Shown in pieces: positions 46,634 to 54,390 of a DNA stretch of 64,000 nucleotides (the stretch's first letter is position 1; each line of letters starts with the position of its first letter). The translations under genes and the position numbers were made by a program. Source of the stretch: Actinomycetota bacterium (GTDB lineage: Bacteria > Actinomycetota > Thermoleophilia > Miltoncostaeales > Miltoncostaeaceae); the NCBI GenBank assembly GCA_016870155.1, contig VGCE01000007.1, positions 1 to 64,000 on the forward strand. Reading direction: 5' to 3'. The notes under the pieces were generated by a model that was not told where the DNA came from, searched no databases, and saw only the letters and a program-made list of their open reading frames with translations.

Positions 46634-48075
46634 GAGATGGGAGGCACCTGGCCCACGAGCAGCGCCGAGAAGGCGACGATCACCAGCGTGATGGCGATCT
46701 CCACCCAGGCGCTTCGGCGCACCAGCGCCAGGGTGGCGGTGTTGGGCGGCCCCGGTCGCCGGCGAAGGGCGCTCACCACGCGTCGCGCGCGCAGGGCGAG
46801 CACGATCGCCACGGCGAGCAGGCCGATCTTCACGAGGATCGTCCAGCCATAGGACGTCTGCCACAGGTCGGCGGGGGATGTCAGCTGGCCGAACGCCCGC
46901 ACCACGCCGCTCGCCACCAGAAGCGCCACTGCGATCACCGCGAGGGCCGAGAACCGCGCGAGCGAGAGCCCGCCCACCAGTCGCCCGCCCGCACCGGCAA
47001 CCCGGGGAAGGCGCAACAGGAACACCGTGATGATCGCCAGGCCGCCGATCCACGCGCTTGCCATGGCGGCATGCAGGGCGTCCACCGGTACCTGCACCGC
47101 GGGCATGCCGGTGGTGGATGCGTGCCCCTGGGCCGACAGCGACCCGATGGCCACGAGCGCCGGCACCATCATGATGAGCATCGGGATGAGCCCGCCGTCG
47201 GCATCCTCGGGCTCGGGCGCATCGTCGCTGCGGTACTCCACCAGGAACCGCCATACCCCGAGCGCGAACAGCACGAACAGCGCGAGCGTGCGGATCTGCA
47301 GCAGGTCGCCGAAGCGGGTGTCGGCCAGCACGCGCACGATGCCCGCGGGGTCGGCCAGCGCACCCCACACGCTCGTGCCCATCGATGCCGCGGTCTTCAC
47401 CACGAGCACGAGGGCCTCGCCCACCAGCGCCACAAGGGCCAGCGCGCCGAAGCCGATCCACCAGGCGTCGCGCGCCCACGACAGCGCGGCGTCGCGCTCG
47501 CCCCCCGGCATCCGCGGCGGCGGCCTCCATGCCTGTCGCCAAATGAGCGCGCGGAACAACAGCAGCGCCAGCAGGCCGCCGATCCCGACCAGCTCCACCC
47601 ACCGGGCCGTCACCGACCAGGCCGATGTCTCGGTGGGCCCCTCGCCGCCGCCGGGGCCGCCCAGGTAGGGGGCGGCCAGCGGCACGTCGCCCACGGCGAA
47701 CACCGATGCACCGGGGATGATGTGGCCATCTGCCGACACCACGCGCCAGCGCACGGTGTACGAGCCGGGGGCCAGGCGGGGGCGCACCGGCACCTCGATC
47801 ACCGAGGCATTGCCCTGCCGCAGGGCCCCGGGGCCGCTGCTCACCGGCTCGCCCCGGGAGTCCACCACGGTGAGGTCCGACTGCTGCAGCAACTGCACCG
47901 GCTCGGTGAAGCGCACCTCCACCCGGGCGGGGCCGGAGTCGAGTCGCGCGCGGTCGGCGGGGGTGATCTGATCCACCAGGGCATGCGCCATGGCGCCGGG
48001 CGCGAAGGCCAATGCGCAGGCCACGGTGACCATCAGTGCCGCGAGCACCCTCGTCAGTGGTTTGGGGAATCGCAC
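46630..48075 (-). CDS. CopC-CopD fusion, copper uptake/resistance membrane protein
   Basis: This protein (481 aa) has a signal peptide ending GAMAHALVDQ, so His is the mature N-terminus, the copper ligand of CopC. The CopC domain spans about 31-125 with DGHIIPGASVFAVGD supplying another His. Eight to nine membrane helices of CopD follow (about 145-475), including a QGHASTTGMPAVQVPVDALHAA segment with likely copper-binding residues. This YcnJ-like fusion would pass copper into the cytoplasm. GTG 48075 has TAGCCT 8 nt upstream, so it is leaderless. sixA is coupled downstream. Confidence 0.9.
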   Translation of the reverse strand: MRFPKPLTRVLAALMVTVACALAFAPGAMAHALVDQITPADRARLDSGPARVEVRFTEPVQLLQQSDLTVVDSRGEPVSSGPGALRQGNASVIEVPVRPRLAPGSYTVRWRVVSADGHIIPGASVFAVGDVPLAAPYLGGPGGGEGPTETSAWSVTARWVELVGIGGLLALLLFRALIWRQAWRPPPRMPGGERDAALSWARDAWWIGFGALALVALVGEALVLVVKTAASMGTSVWGALADPAGIVRVLADTRFGDLLQIRTLALFVLFALGVWRFLVEYRSDDAPEPEDADGGLIPMLIMMVPALVAIGSLSAQGHASTTGMPAVQVPVDALHAAMASAWIGGLAIITVFLLRLPRVAGAGGRLVGGLSLARFSALAVIAVALLVASGVVRAFGQLTSPADLWQTSYGWTILVKIGLLAVAIVLALRARRVVSALRRRPGPPNTATLALVRRSAWVEIAITLVIVAFSALLVGQVPPIS

Positions 48076-48127
48076 GGTCCTGCAGGCTAGCCTGCTGCGG
48101 TCAGCCGGAGAACGCGGGGGATGTGAC
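48076..48127. promoter_or_regulatory. Divergent promoter copC-copD / fabI with palindromic AGGCTAGCCT
   Basis: The 10-bp palindrome AGGCTAGCCT provides TAGCCT on both strands. It is 8 nt from the copper gene GTG but 34 nt from the fabI GTG. fabI therefore has a leader, with GGAGAA and GGGGGA as possible ribosome sites. Confidence 0.5.
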
Positions 48128-48910
48128 GTGAGCGGGATCGTCGAGGGCAAGCGCGCCATGGTGGTGGGCGTGGCCAACAAGCGCAGCATCGCGTGGGCCA
48201 TCGCGCGGCGGCTCGATGAGCAGGGCGCGCGCGTGGCGCTCACCTTCCAGGGCGAGCGCGTGGAGAACGACGTGCGCAAGCTGGCCGGCGAGCTCTCCAA
48301 CGGCCCGGTGCCCGTGCTGCCGCTCGATGTGACGGACGACGCCGAGCTCGATGCCGCCGTGGCCGGCACGGCCGAGGCGCTGGGCGGCATCGATATCCTC
48401 GTGCACGCCGTGGCCTTCGGGAAGGTGGAGGACCTCGGCGGCCGGTTCATTGACGTCTCGGATGACGGCTTCCAGCTGGCGCTCGATATCTCGTCGTGGT
48501 CGCTCAAGCGCCTGGCCGAGCGGGTGGAGCCGCACATGCGCGATGCCGGCGGCGGGGCCATCGTCACCATGAGCTACGTGGCGGCCGAGCGCGCGGTGCC
48601 CGGCTACAACGTGATGGGCATCGCGAAGTCGGCGCTGGAAGGCATCGTGCGCTACCTCGCCTGGGACATGGGCCCCGACAACGTGCGCGTGAACGCCTTG
48701 TCGGCGGGCCCGGTGCGCACGCTCGCCGCCCGCGGGATCCCGGGGTTCGGCGACATGGTGGACAACGCCACCGAGCGCTCCCCGCTGCGCCGCCCCATCG
48801 ACGCCGACGAGGTGGCCGATGCCGCGCTGTTCCTGTGCTCGGACTTGGCGCGGGCGGTGACCGGCGAGACCCTGCACGTGGACGCCGGCTACCACGCGAT
48901 GGCCATCTGA
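48128..48910 (+). CDS. fabI: Enoyl-[acyl-carrier-protein] reductase
   Basis: This NADH-dependent enzyme of 260 aa does the last reduction in fatty-acid elongation (FAS II). SDR hallmarks of FabI are VGVANKRSIAWAIA near residue 12, ALTFQGERVENDVRKLA, and the catalytic Tyr-x6-Lys in GYNVMGIAKSALEG near 156-163; NALSAGPVRTLAARGI completes the FabI pattern. It is the target family of triclosan and isoniazid. GTG 48128. The stop overlaps the next gene as CTGA. Confidence 0.95.
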   Translation: MSGIVEGKRAMVVGVANKRSIAWAIARRLDEQGARVALTFQGERVENDVRKLAGELSNGPVPVLPLDVTDDAELDAAVAGTAEALGGIDILVHAVAFGKVEDLGGRFIDVSDDGFQLALDISSWSLKRLAERVEPHMRDAGGGAIVTMSYVAAERAVPGYNVMGIAKSALEGIVRYLAWDMGPDNVRVNALSAGPVRTLAARGIPGFGDMVDNATERSPLRRPIDADEVADAALFLCSDLARAVTGETLHVDAGYHAMAI

Positions 48911-49545
48911 GCGGCACCATCCGCATCGGCGTCGTGGCCGACACGCACGTGGGCGAGGTGCTGCCCGCGCTGCCCCTGGAGGTGCCGGTGGCGCTTGCGG
49001 GCTGCGACCTGATCCTCCACGCCGGTGACCTCACCTGCACCAGCGTGATCGACGAGCTCGGGCGCATCGCGCCCGTGGTGGCGGTGCAGGGTGATCACGA
49101 CGCGCTGGCCGGCATCGACCTGCCGCGTGAGCGGGTGGTGCGCGTGCGGGGGAGGCGCATCGGCCTGGTGCATGGACGCCGTACGCGGGGCATCGAGATG
49201 CCGGCGGCGGGGCTGAGCCTGGTGCGCCGCCGCGTGGTGCTGCTCGGGCTGCACCGTCACATGCGCCGCCGGCTTGGCCCCGTGGACCTCATCGTGCACG
49301 GCCATCTCCACATGCCGGTGGACACCGTGGTGAGGGGCACGCGGGTGTTCTCGCCGGGCGCCGTATACATCCCCGAGGAGCGCGACGCCAGCGAGCGCAC
49401 GGGCCTGAAAGGCCGTGCGTACATGCGGTTTCGGGCTGGAATGACCGATGATGAGCGCGCATCCGCCGTGGGCATCGTCGAGGTCGGGCCCGATGGCATG
49501 ACGGCGTGCCGGGTGCTGCTGCGTGACGTCCGGGCCGGTGGATAG
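48907..49545 (+). CDS. Calcineurin-like metallophosphoesterase (YfcE/MJ0936 type)
   Basis: This 212-aa phosphoesterase carries TIRIGVVADTHVGEV (first D-x-H), ILHAGDLTC (GD), AVQGDHDAL (GD-H variant of GNHD) and LIVHGHLHMPV (GHxH). The first beta strand begins before any ATG/GTG, so the only sensible start is CTG 48907, which overlaps the fabI stop as CTGA. Substrate unknown. Note GDHD in place of GNHD. Confidence 0.85.
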   Translation: MSGTIRIGVVADTHVGEVLPALPLEVPVALAGCDLILHAGDLTCTSVIDELGRIAPVVAVQGDHDALAGIDLPRERVVRVRGRRIGLVHGRRTRGIEMPAAGLSLVRRRVVLLGLHRHMRRRLGPVDLIVHGHLHMPVDTVVRGTRVFSPGAVYIPEERDASERTGLKGRAYMRFRAGMTDDERASAVGIVEVGPDGMTACRVLLRDVRAGG

Positions 49546-49585
49546 TTTTCCTGATCCGGGACCCCTACGCGGGAGCACTGCCGAG

Positions 49586-49777
49586 ATGACCGCAGAAGTC
49601 GCCTACCAGTTCCGCAACGCGCATGAGGAACTCGAGCGCGCCATGGCCGATTACCTGGCCATCTCGCGTGGCTCGCACCTCTATGCGGACGTCGAGGCGC
49701 ATGCCGCGGCCGAGCGTGATGCGTGGGAGCGCATGATGACCCTGCGCGATCGCGCCGACGCGGCGCCTCCCGCCTAG
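49586..49777 (+). CDS. 63-aa helical protein
   Basis: This small, charged protein is entirely helical: AYQFRNAHEELERAMADYL followed by ADVEAHAAAERDAWERMMTLR. No family is recognised. ATG 49586 is preceded by GGGAG at 10 nt, and TAGTTT (about 49542) could be a -10 box. A strong hairpin follows. A longer reading from 49523 is not supported. Confidence 0.6.
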   Translation: MTAEVAYQFRNAHEELERAMADYLAISRGSHLYADVEAHAAAERDAWERMMTLRDRADAAPPA

Positions 49778-49779
49778 AC

Positions 49780-49800
49780 GGGCGCCTGCGGGCGGCGCCC
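49780..49800. terminator. 7-bp GC hairpin between converging genes
   Basis: GGGCGCC, loop TGCGGGC, GGCGCCC, placed 3 nt after the plus-strand stop and 10 nt beyond the minus-strand stop at 49811. Confidence 0.5.
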
Positions 49801-49810
49801 CGCTGCCGGG

Positions 49811-50536
49811 TCAGCCCGCCTCGCGCCGATCGCGCTCCGCGCGTCGGGCCTTGCGCTCCTTTTCGGCATCCACCATCGCGGCGAACCGGGCGATGACGTC
49901 CTCCGGCACGGGGCCTTCCGGGGGGTCCTCGATCTCGATGTAGGGGCGCGGCGCAGCGACGGGCTCGGCGTCACCCTCAGGGGCGATCACCGGCACCTCT
50001 CCGGTGGCCGAGACGTCATCCGCCGCCACCTCGTCGGCGAGCCCCTTGTGCTCACCGGTGGCCGCGAGGTCCTCCTCATCGACGACCACCTCGAGTTCGC
50101 CCGTGGCCTCGATGGCTCCGGGCTCATCGGGTGCCATCACCACCGCCGCGGCGACGACGGGCTCGGCGGCCGCTGTGGGCTCGGGCGCAGGCTCCGGCGC
50201 GGGCTCGTCGTCGGGCTGCTCCTCGATGGGCTCGCCGAGGGCCCCGACGCTGCTGGCGCCCAGCGGGGTGACGGTCTCGTCGAGGATTCCAGGCCCGGCA
50301 TCGGCGGGGAGCTCCGGCATGGGCACCTCGCCCACCTCCACGCCGTCATCCTCGATGACGATGCGGTAGCGGTCCACGTGGGGTGCGTGCACGAAGAGGA
50401 TGCGACGCCACTCGTCCTGGCCCGCCTGCTCGGCGGTGCCTGTGCTGCGGAAGCGGCCGACCTCGCTGCGCTGGGCCTCCGCAGGGCTGCCCGGAACGCC
50501 CACGACCACCACCAGGAAGCGCTTTCTTACACCCAT
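49811..50536 (-). CDS. Acidic, proline-rich protein of unknown function
   Basis: This 241-aa protein begins with a basic beta-rich part (VRKRFLVVVVGVPGSP, then RYRIVIEDDGVEVGEVPMP). A long Glu/Pro/Ala/Val-rich low-complexity middle (PDDEPAPEPAPEPTAAAEP) and a charged C-terminal helix (AAMVDAEKERKARRAERDRREAG) follow. No domain is recognised. ATG 50536 has TAGGAT exactly 7 nt upstream and no ribosome site, matching a leaderless start. Confidence 0.65.
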   Translation of the reverse strand: MGVRKRFLVVVVGVPGSPAEAQRSEVGRFRSTGTAEQAGQDEWRRILFVHAPHVDRYRIVIEDDGVEVGEVPMPELPADAGPGILDETVTPLGASSVGALGEPIEEQPDDEPAPEPAPEPTAAAEPVVAAAVVMAPDEPGAIEATGELEVVVDEEDLAATGEHKGLADEVAADDVSATGEVPVIAPEGDAEPVAAPRPYIEIEDPPEGPVPEDVIARFAAMVDAEKERKARRAERDRREAG

Positions 50537-50605
50537 TGGCGCCATCCTACCCCTCGGCTCGGCACCCGCGGGGCCATGGGGGAGTGGTCCGGATACTCTG
50601 GCGAC

Positions 50606-51079
50606 GTGAGCAGCGGACCGTTCACCCACGTGGTGGCATGCGTTGATGAGTCGCCCGCCACCGAGGCCGTGGTACGCCTGGCCCTGCAGGTGCGCGCAGA
50701 TGGCGGCAGGCTCTCGGTGGTGCACGTGATGGGCGGCCCGCCCTTCAGCGAGTCGTTCCTCGCGGCGATCGGCACGGCCTTCGGCGGATCGCCGCTGGGC
50801 GACAACTCCGCTGCGCACCGGGAGATCGCGCAGGGACTTCTCGAGGTCGTGTGCGAGGGCATCTCGGGTGCCGAGCCCGTGCTGCTCGACCCGCACGATG
50901 CCGACTCGGCGCCCGATGCCGTGGTGCGCTGGGCCGACGCGAACGGCGTGGACGCCATCGTGGCGGCATCGCATGGCGACCCACTGGCCCGCATGGCGAA
51001 GTTCGTGGGGTCGTTCAGCGGGCACCTCGCCCGGCATGCGTCGTGCCCGGTGATCCTGCTGCCGCCGGGCACCGAGTAG
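50606..51079 (+). CDS. Universal stress protein (UspA family)
   Basis: This 157-aa Usp-fold protein reads THVVACVDESPATEAVVRLAL at the N-terminus and AIVAASHGDPLARMAKFVGSFSGHLARHASCPVILLP at the end (given here as two joined segments: first GDPLARMAKFVGS, then SGHLARHASCPVILLP). The G-x2-G-x9-G-S/T nucleotide-binding motif is degenerate, so ATP binding is uncertain. TACTCT lies 6 nt before the GTG, so the start is leaderless. Confidence 0.85.
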   Translation: MSSGPFTHVVACVDESPATEAVVRLALQVRADGGRLSVVHVMGGPPFSESFLAAIGTAFGGSPLGDNSAAHREIAQGLLEVVCEGISGAEPVLLDPHDADSAPDAVVRWADANGVDAIVAASHGDPLARMAKFVGSFSGHLARHASCPVILLPPGTE

Positions 51080-51083
51080 CGCC

Positions 51084-51842
51084 CTAGGGCTTCGGCGGGC
51101 GGGGGAGGAACCCGCTCGTGCGGCGCACGTACTCGGCGTAGCCGGGGCGCCGCTCGGCGATGTCCTTCTCGAGCAGGCCCGCCCCCGACACCTTCACCAG
51201 CAGCACGGTCATGAGGATCGGGCCGATGAACCCCCATGCGCCGGCGCCGCTCTCGGCCGCGATGAGGAAGATGCCCCACCACACCATGAAGTCGCCGAAG
51301 TAGTTGGGGTGGCGCGTGTAGCGCCAGAGGCCGGCGTCGAGCACCCGGCCCTTGTTGGCGGGATCGGCCTTGAACCGGGCCAGTTGCCAGTCGCCGATGG
51401 CCTCGAAGCCGAAGCCGATGGCCCAGGCCGCCACGCCCGCCACGGCAAGCAGGCCGAGTCCTCGGTCGGGCACGGCGGCCAGCTGCACCGGCAGTGACAC
51501 CACCCACATGAGAACGCCCTGCAGGATGAAGATGGTCACGAGGCTGACGATCCAGAATGACGGCCCGCGCTTCTCGCGCATGGCGGCGTAGCGGAAGTCC
51601 TCGCCCTTGCCGTGGTTGCGCCAGGTGAGGTATGCCGACAGCCGCAGGCCCCAGATGGCCACCAGCACGAGGATGAGCAACCGGCGGCCCTCGTCGCCGT
51701 CGCCGGCGACGAGGGCCGTGATGGCCACGGCCACGAAGCCCAGGGGCCATACGGGGTCGATCACGCTGGCATCGCGCAGCGCCAGGCTGACGAGCCAGGT
51801 GATCACGACGATCGCAAGGATGACGATGGCCGAGGTGAGCAT
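51084..51842 (-). CDS. DUF1295 / steroid 5-alpha-reductase-like membrane protein
   Basis: This 252-aa membrane protein has about seven helices. The C-terminal ICMT/reductase-like core RYTRHPNYFGDFMVWWGIF near residue 180 and the ending ERRPGYAEYVRRTSGFLPRPP define the family. Relatives use NADPH or SAM cofactors on lipids. It is divergent, at 58 bp, from a cyclopropane-synthase-like methyltransferase. In other bacteria such pairs modify unsaturated fatty acids, so a shared lipid pathway is likely. Confidence 0.87.
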   Translation of the reverse strand: MLTSAIVILAIVVITWLVSLALRDASVIDPVWPLGFVAVAITALVAGDGDEGRRLLILVLVAIWGLRLSAYLTWRNHGKGEDFRYAAMREKRGPSFWIVSLVTIFILQGVLMWVVSLPVQLAAVPDRGLGLLAVAGVAAWAIGFGFEAIGDWQLARFKADPANKGRVLDAGLWRYTRHPNYFGDFMVWWGIFLIAAESGAGAWGFIGPILMTVLLVKVSGAGLLEKDIAERRPGYAEYVRRTSGFLPRPPKP

Positions 51843-51900
51843 GATCGCGCCGTATCCGATGGGGGGAGATTCGCACGACGCGGGCCGTTACGCTCGGAGA

Positions 51901-52944
51901 GTGGAGCCCTGGTACATCCGGTTGACGGAAGATCACGACGTGCCCCGGCCGGTTTTGCTGGCTGCCATTCGCGCGCGCGTGGCCACCCGGCTGCGGCGTG
52001 AGAGGCGGGGCGGCACCGACGCTGAGAGCGAGCGCGCCCGGGCCCTGCGCCGCCGCCTCGCCGAGGCGCCGGTGGCCGTGCGCGCCGACGCCGCCAACCA
52101 ACAGCATTACGAGGTGCCCGCGGAGTTCTTCGAGGCCTGCCTCGGGCCGCGCCTCAAGTACTCCTCATGCCTGTACCCAGTCGGCGTGGACGACCTGGCC
52201 CTGGCCGAGGACGCCATGCTGGCACTCACCTGCGCACGGGCGCAGCTGGAGGATGGCCACGATGTGCTGGAGCTCGGGTGCGGCTGGGGCTCGCTCACGC
52301 TGTGGATGGCCGAGCGGTACCCGGCCAGCCGCATCACGGCCGTGAGCAACTCCGCCGGCCAGCGCGAGCACATCGAGCGGCAGGCGCGCGAGCGGGGACT
52401 CGGCAACGTCACGGTGATCACCCACGACGTCACCACCCTCGAGTTGCCGGGCGATACATTCGACCGCGTGGTGAGCGTGGAGATGCTCGAGCACGTCAAG
52501 AACCACCAGGCGCTGTTCGCGCGCATCCAGGGTTGGCTTCGCCCCGGTGGGCTCTTCTTCGTGCACGTGTTCACCCACCGCGACATCGCATTCGAGTTCA
52601 GCGAGGACGACCAGAGCGACTGGATCGGCCGGCACTTCTTCACCGGGGGCACCATGCCGTCGGACGACCTGCTGTTGCACGCCGCATCGGGCCGCTTCGC
52701 CGTGCGGGACCACTGGCGGGTGTCGGGGCGGCACTACGCGCGCACGGCGCTGCATTGGGCCGACAACCTCGTTGCCAACCGCGACCGCGTGGTGGCCATC
52801 ATGGAGCGCGACCACCCCGGCGAGGGGGAGAGGTGGTTCCGTCGCTGGCGGCTGTTCTTCCTGTCCTGCGCGGGGCTGTGGGGTTACCGGGGCGGCGACG
52901 AGTTCATGGTGTCGCACTACCTCTTCGCCCCGCTTCCGGCCTAG
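51901..52944 (+). CDS. Cyclopropane-fatty-acid-synthase-family SAM methyltransferase
   Basis: This 347-aa methyltransferase has the CFA/CMAS pattern: QQHYEVPAEFFEACLGPRLKYSSCLY near residue 63-88 (read as QQHYEVPAEFFEACLG then RLKYSSCLYP), SAM motif VLELGCGWGSLTLWMAE near 122, and SVEMLEHVKNHQALFARI near 197. The family adds a methylene or methyl group to unsaturated lipid chains; plant coclaurine N-methyltransferases are also related, so the substrate is open. TACGCT lies 6 nt before the GTG. The stop shares CTAG with the NlpC/P60 gene. Confidence 0.88.
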   Translation: MEPWYIRLTEDHDVPRPVLLAAIRARVATRLRRERRGGTDAESERARALRRRLAEAPVAVRADAANQQHYEVPAEFFEACLGPRLKYSSCLYPVGVDDLALAEDAMLALTCARAQLEDGHDVLELGCGWGSLTLWMAERYPASRITAVSNSAGQREHIERQARERGLGNVTVITHDVTTLELPGDTFDRVVSVEMLEHVKNHQALFARIQGWLRPGGLFFVHVFTHRDIAFEFSEDDQSDWIGRHFFTGGTMPSDDLLLHAASGRFAVRDHWRVSGRHYARTALHWADNLVANRDRVVAIMERDHPGEGERWFRRWRLFFLSCAGLWGYRGGDEFMVSHYLFAPLPA

Positions 52945-54281
52945 CCGGGCGCTGGTGCCTGCGGCGCCCCGGGGCCCGGAGCGGGCGGCGGCGCGGGGGC
53001 CGGCGCCTGCGGCGCGCCGGGGCTCGGCGTGGTGATGGGCGCGGGTGTCACGGGCTCGGGCGTGGTGGTGGCCGGGGGCGCTGTGATGGGCTGGTCGGGT
53101 GCCGCCGGCGTGGTGGCGTCCACTCGGAAGCTGCGGGCGTTCATGAGGCCGCGTGGCCAGTAGGTGGGCAGGTAGGTGATGCTGATGGCGCCCCGTCCGC
53201 CCGACGAGTGGATGATCCACTTGTTCCCGAGGCTCATCGCGATGTGCGAGGCCTGGTTCAGCGGCGTGCGCCGACCGCCGGACCCGAAGAACACCAGGTC
53301 GCCCGCCCGGGCCCTCTGCCAGGCGATGCGCTTGCCCCGCCTGCCCACGTTCATGGTGTACGTGGTGCGGCCGCTCGGCATGTTGATCTGCGATTCCGCA
53401 GCACGGTCACCCGTGTGCCAGACGTACCAGACGAAGCCGGAGCAGTCGAAGCCGCCCGCGGCCTGGGGGTCGAGGGGCGAGTTCTGGTCGAGCCATTCGC
53501 CTCCCCACACGTAAGGGTGCCCCACAAGCGAGAGCGCCCGCTGGACGGTGGGCACGAAGATGGGATCGATGGCGGGGATCGTGAAGCCCTGCAGCGCGCG
53601 CACAGACGAGGGGATGCCCGTGCGCCGGATATACCGCCCGCGCGATGCCATGAGCAGGAGGTCGGCGAGCCGCAGCGGCTGGGAGTCGTGGCGCTCGTAC
53701 TGGTCGTCACTCGACGGGTAGTTGCGCCGCAGGCCGGCCTCGCGCGCGGTGATGGACGTGCCGAAGCCCTCGGGCAGAGTGAAGGCGCGCCCCGCGCCGT
53801 CGCGGAACTGGCCCATCTGCGCCACGGCCTTGCCCATGCGTAGCCCGAGCGTCCAGGCGCGGTTGGCGTCGTGGCCCGTGACGGGCGCGTCGAGCGCCAT
53901 GGCATCGCCGGCCGCCGCGAGCCAGCCCTTCTCGAACGCGGCCTTGGCCGCGGCGCCCTGCGGGTCGTCAGCGGCCACGTCGCGCCACGCCGATCCGATG
54001 GGGCCGGCCGGCAGGCCGAGCACCGGGGTCATGAGCATCACGAGTTCGCGTCGCGTGGCGTCGCGCTGCAGATCGAGCGCCGCCACCGGTCCCGCCCACG
54101 CGCGCGCCCTCTTCAGCTCGCGCGCGGCGTCCTGCCCGAAGGCGAACGACTGCGCCACCTGGCGGTCGGCCGGCGGCTGGGCCAGCGCGACGGCCGTGAG
54201 CGCGCCGATCACCACGAAGGGCGTTGCCACGTTGACGGCCAGCAGCGCGTGGCGCCGGGAGAGGCGACGAGTGGTGCTCAT
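52941..54281 (-). CDS. Secreted NlpC/P60 peptidoglycan hydrolase with proline-rich tail
   Basis: This 446-aa exported cell-wall endopeptidase has a basic start and hydrophobic helix (8-34) as signal or anchor. An S-layer-homology-like helical region lies at about 50-170 (LVMLMTPVLGLP, WRDVAADDPQG). The C-terminal NlpC/P60 domain spans about 250-385: ALSLVGHPYVWGGEW, the nucleophile in GGFDCSGFVWYV near residue 280 and the His in NQASHIAMSLGN near 346. The last 60 residues are Pro/Ala-rich, probably crossing the wall. TAGCCT lies 10 nt before the ATG. Confidence 0.88.
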   Translation of the reverse strand: MSTTRRLSRRHALLAVNVATPFVVIGALTAVALAQPPADRQVAQSFAFGQDAARELKRARAWAGPVAALDLQRDATRRELVMLMTPVLGLPAGPIGSAWRDVAADDPQGAAAKAAFEKGWLAAAGDAMALDAPVTGHDANRAWTLGLRMGKAVAQMGQFRDGAGRAFTLPEGFGTSITAREAGLRRNYPSSDDQYERHDSQPLRLADLLLMASRGRYIRRTGIPSSVRALQGFTIPAIDPIFVPTVQRALSLVGHPYVWGGEWLDQNSPLDPQAAGGFDCSGFVWYVWHTGDRAAESQINMPSGRTTYTMNVGRRGKRIAWQRARAGDLVFFGSGGRRTPLNQASHIAMSLGNKWIIHSSGGRGAISITYLPTYWPRGLMNARSFRVDATTPAAPDQPITAPPATTTPEPVTPAPITTPSPGAPQAPAPAPPPAPGPGAPQAPAPG

Positions 54282-54362
54282 GAGGGCCCCGAGGCTAGAC
54301 CCGGTGCCCGGGCGTGGCGGTTCCCCCGGAACATGTGGCACTCATTCGCAACATCCCGCGCA

Positions 54363-54381
54363 CATCCCCCTCGTGGGGATG
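54363..54381 (-). terminator. Hairpin after the Vps62-like gene
   Basis: CATCCCC, loop CTCGT, GGGGATG, ten bases downstream of the stop codon at 54391. No T-tract. Confidence 0.4.
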
Positions 54382-54390
54382 CAATCCGCG

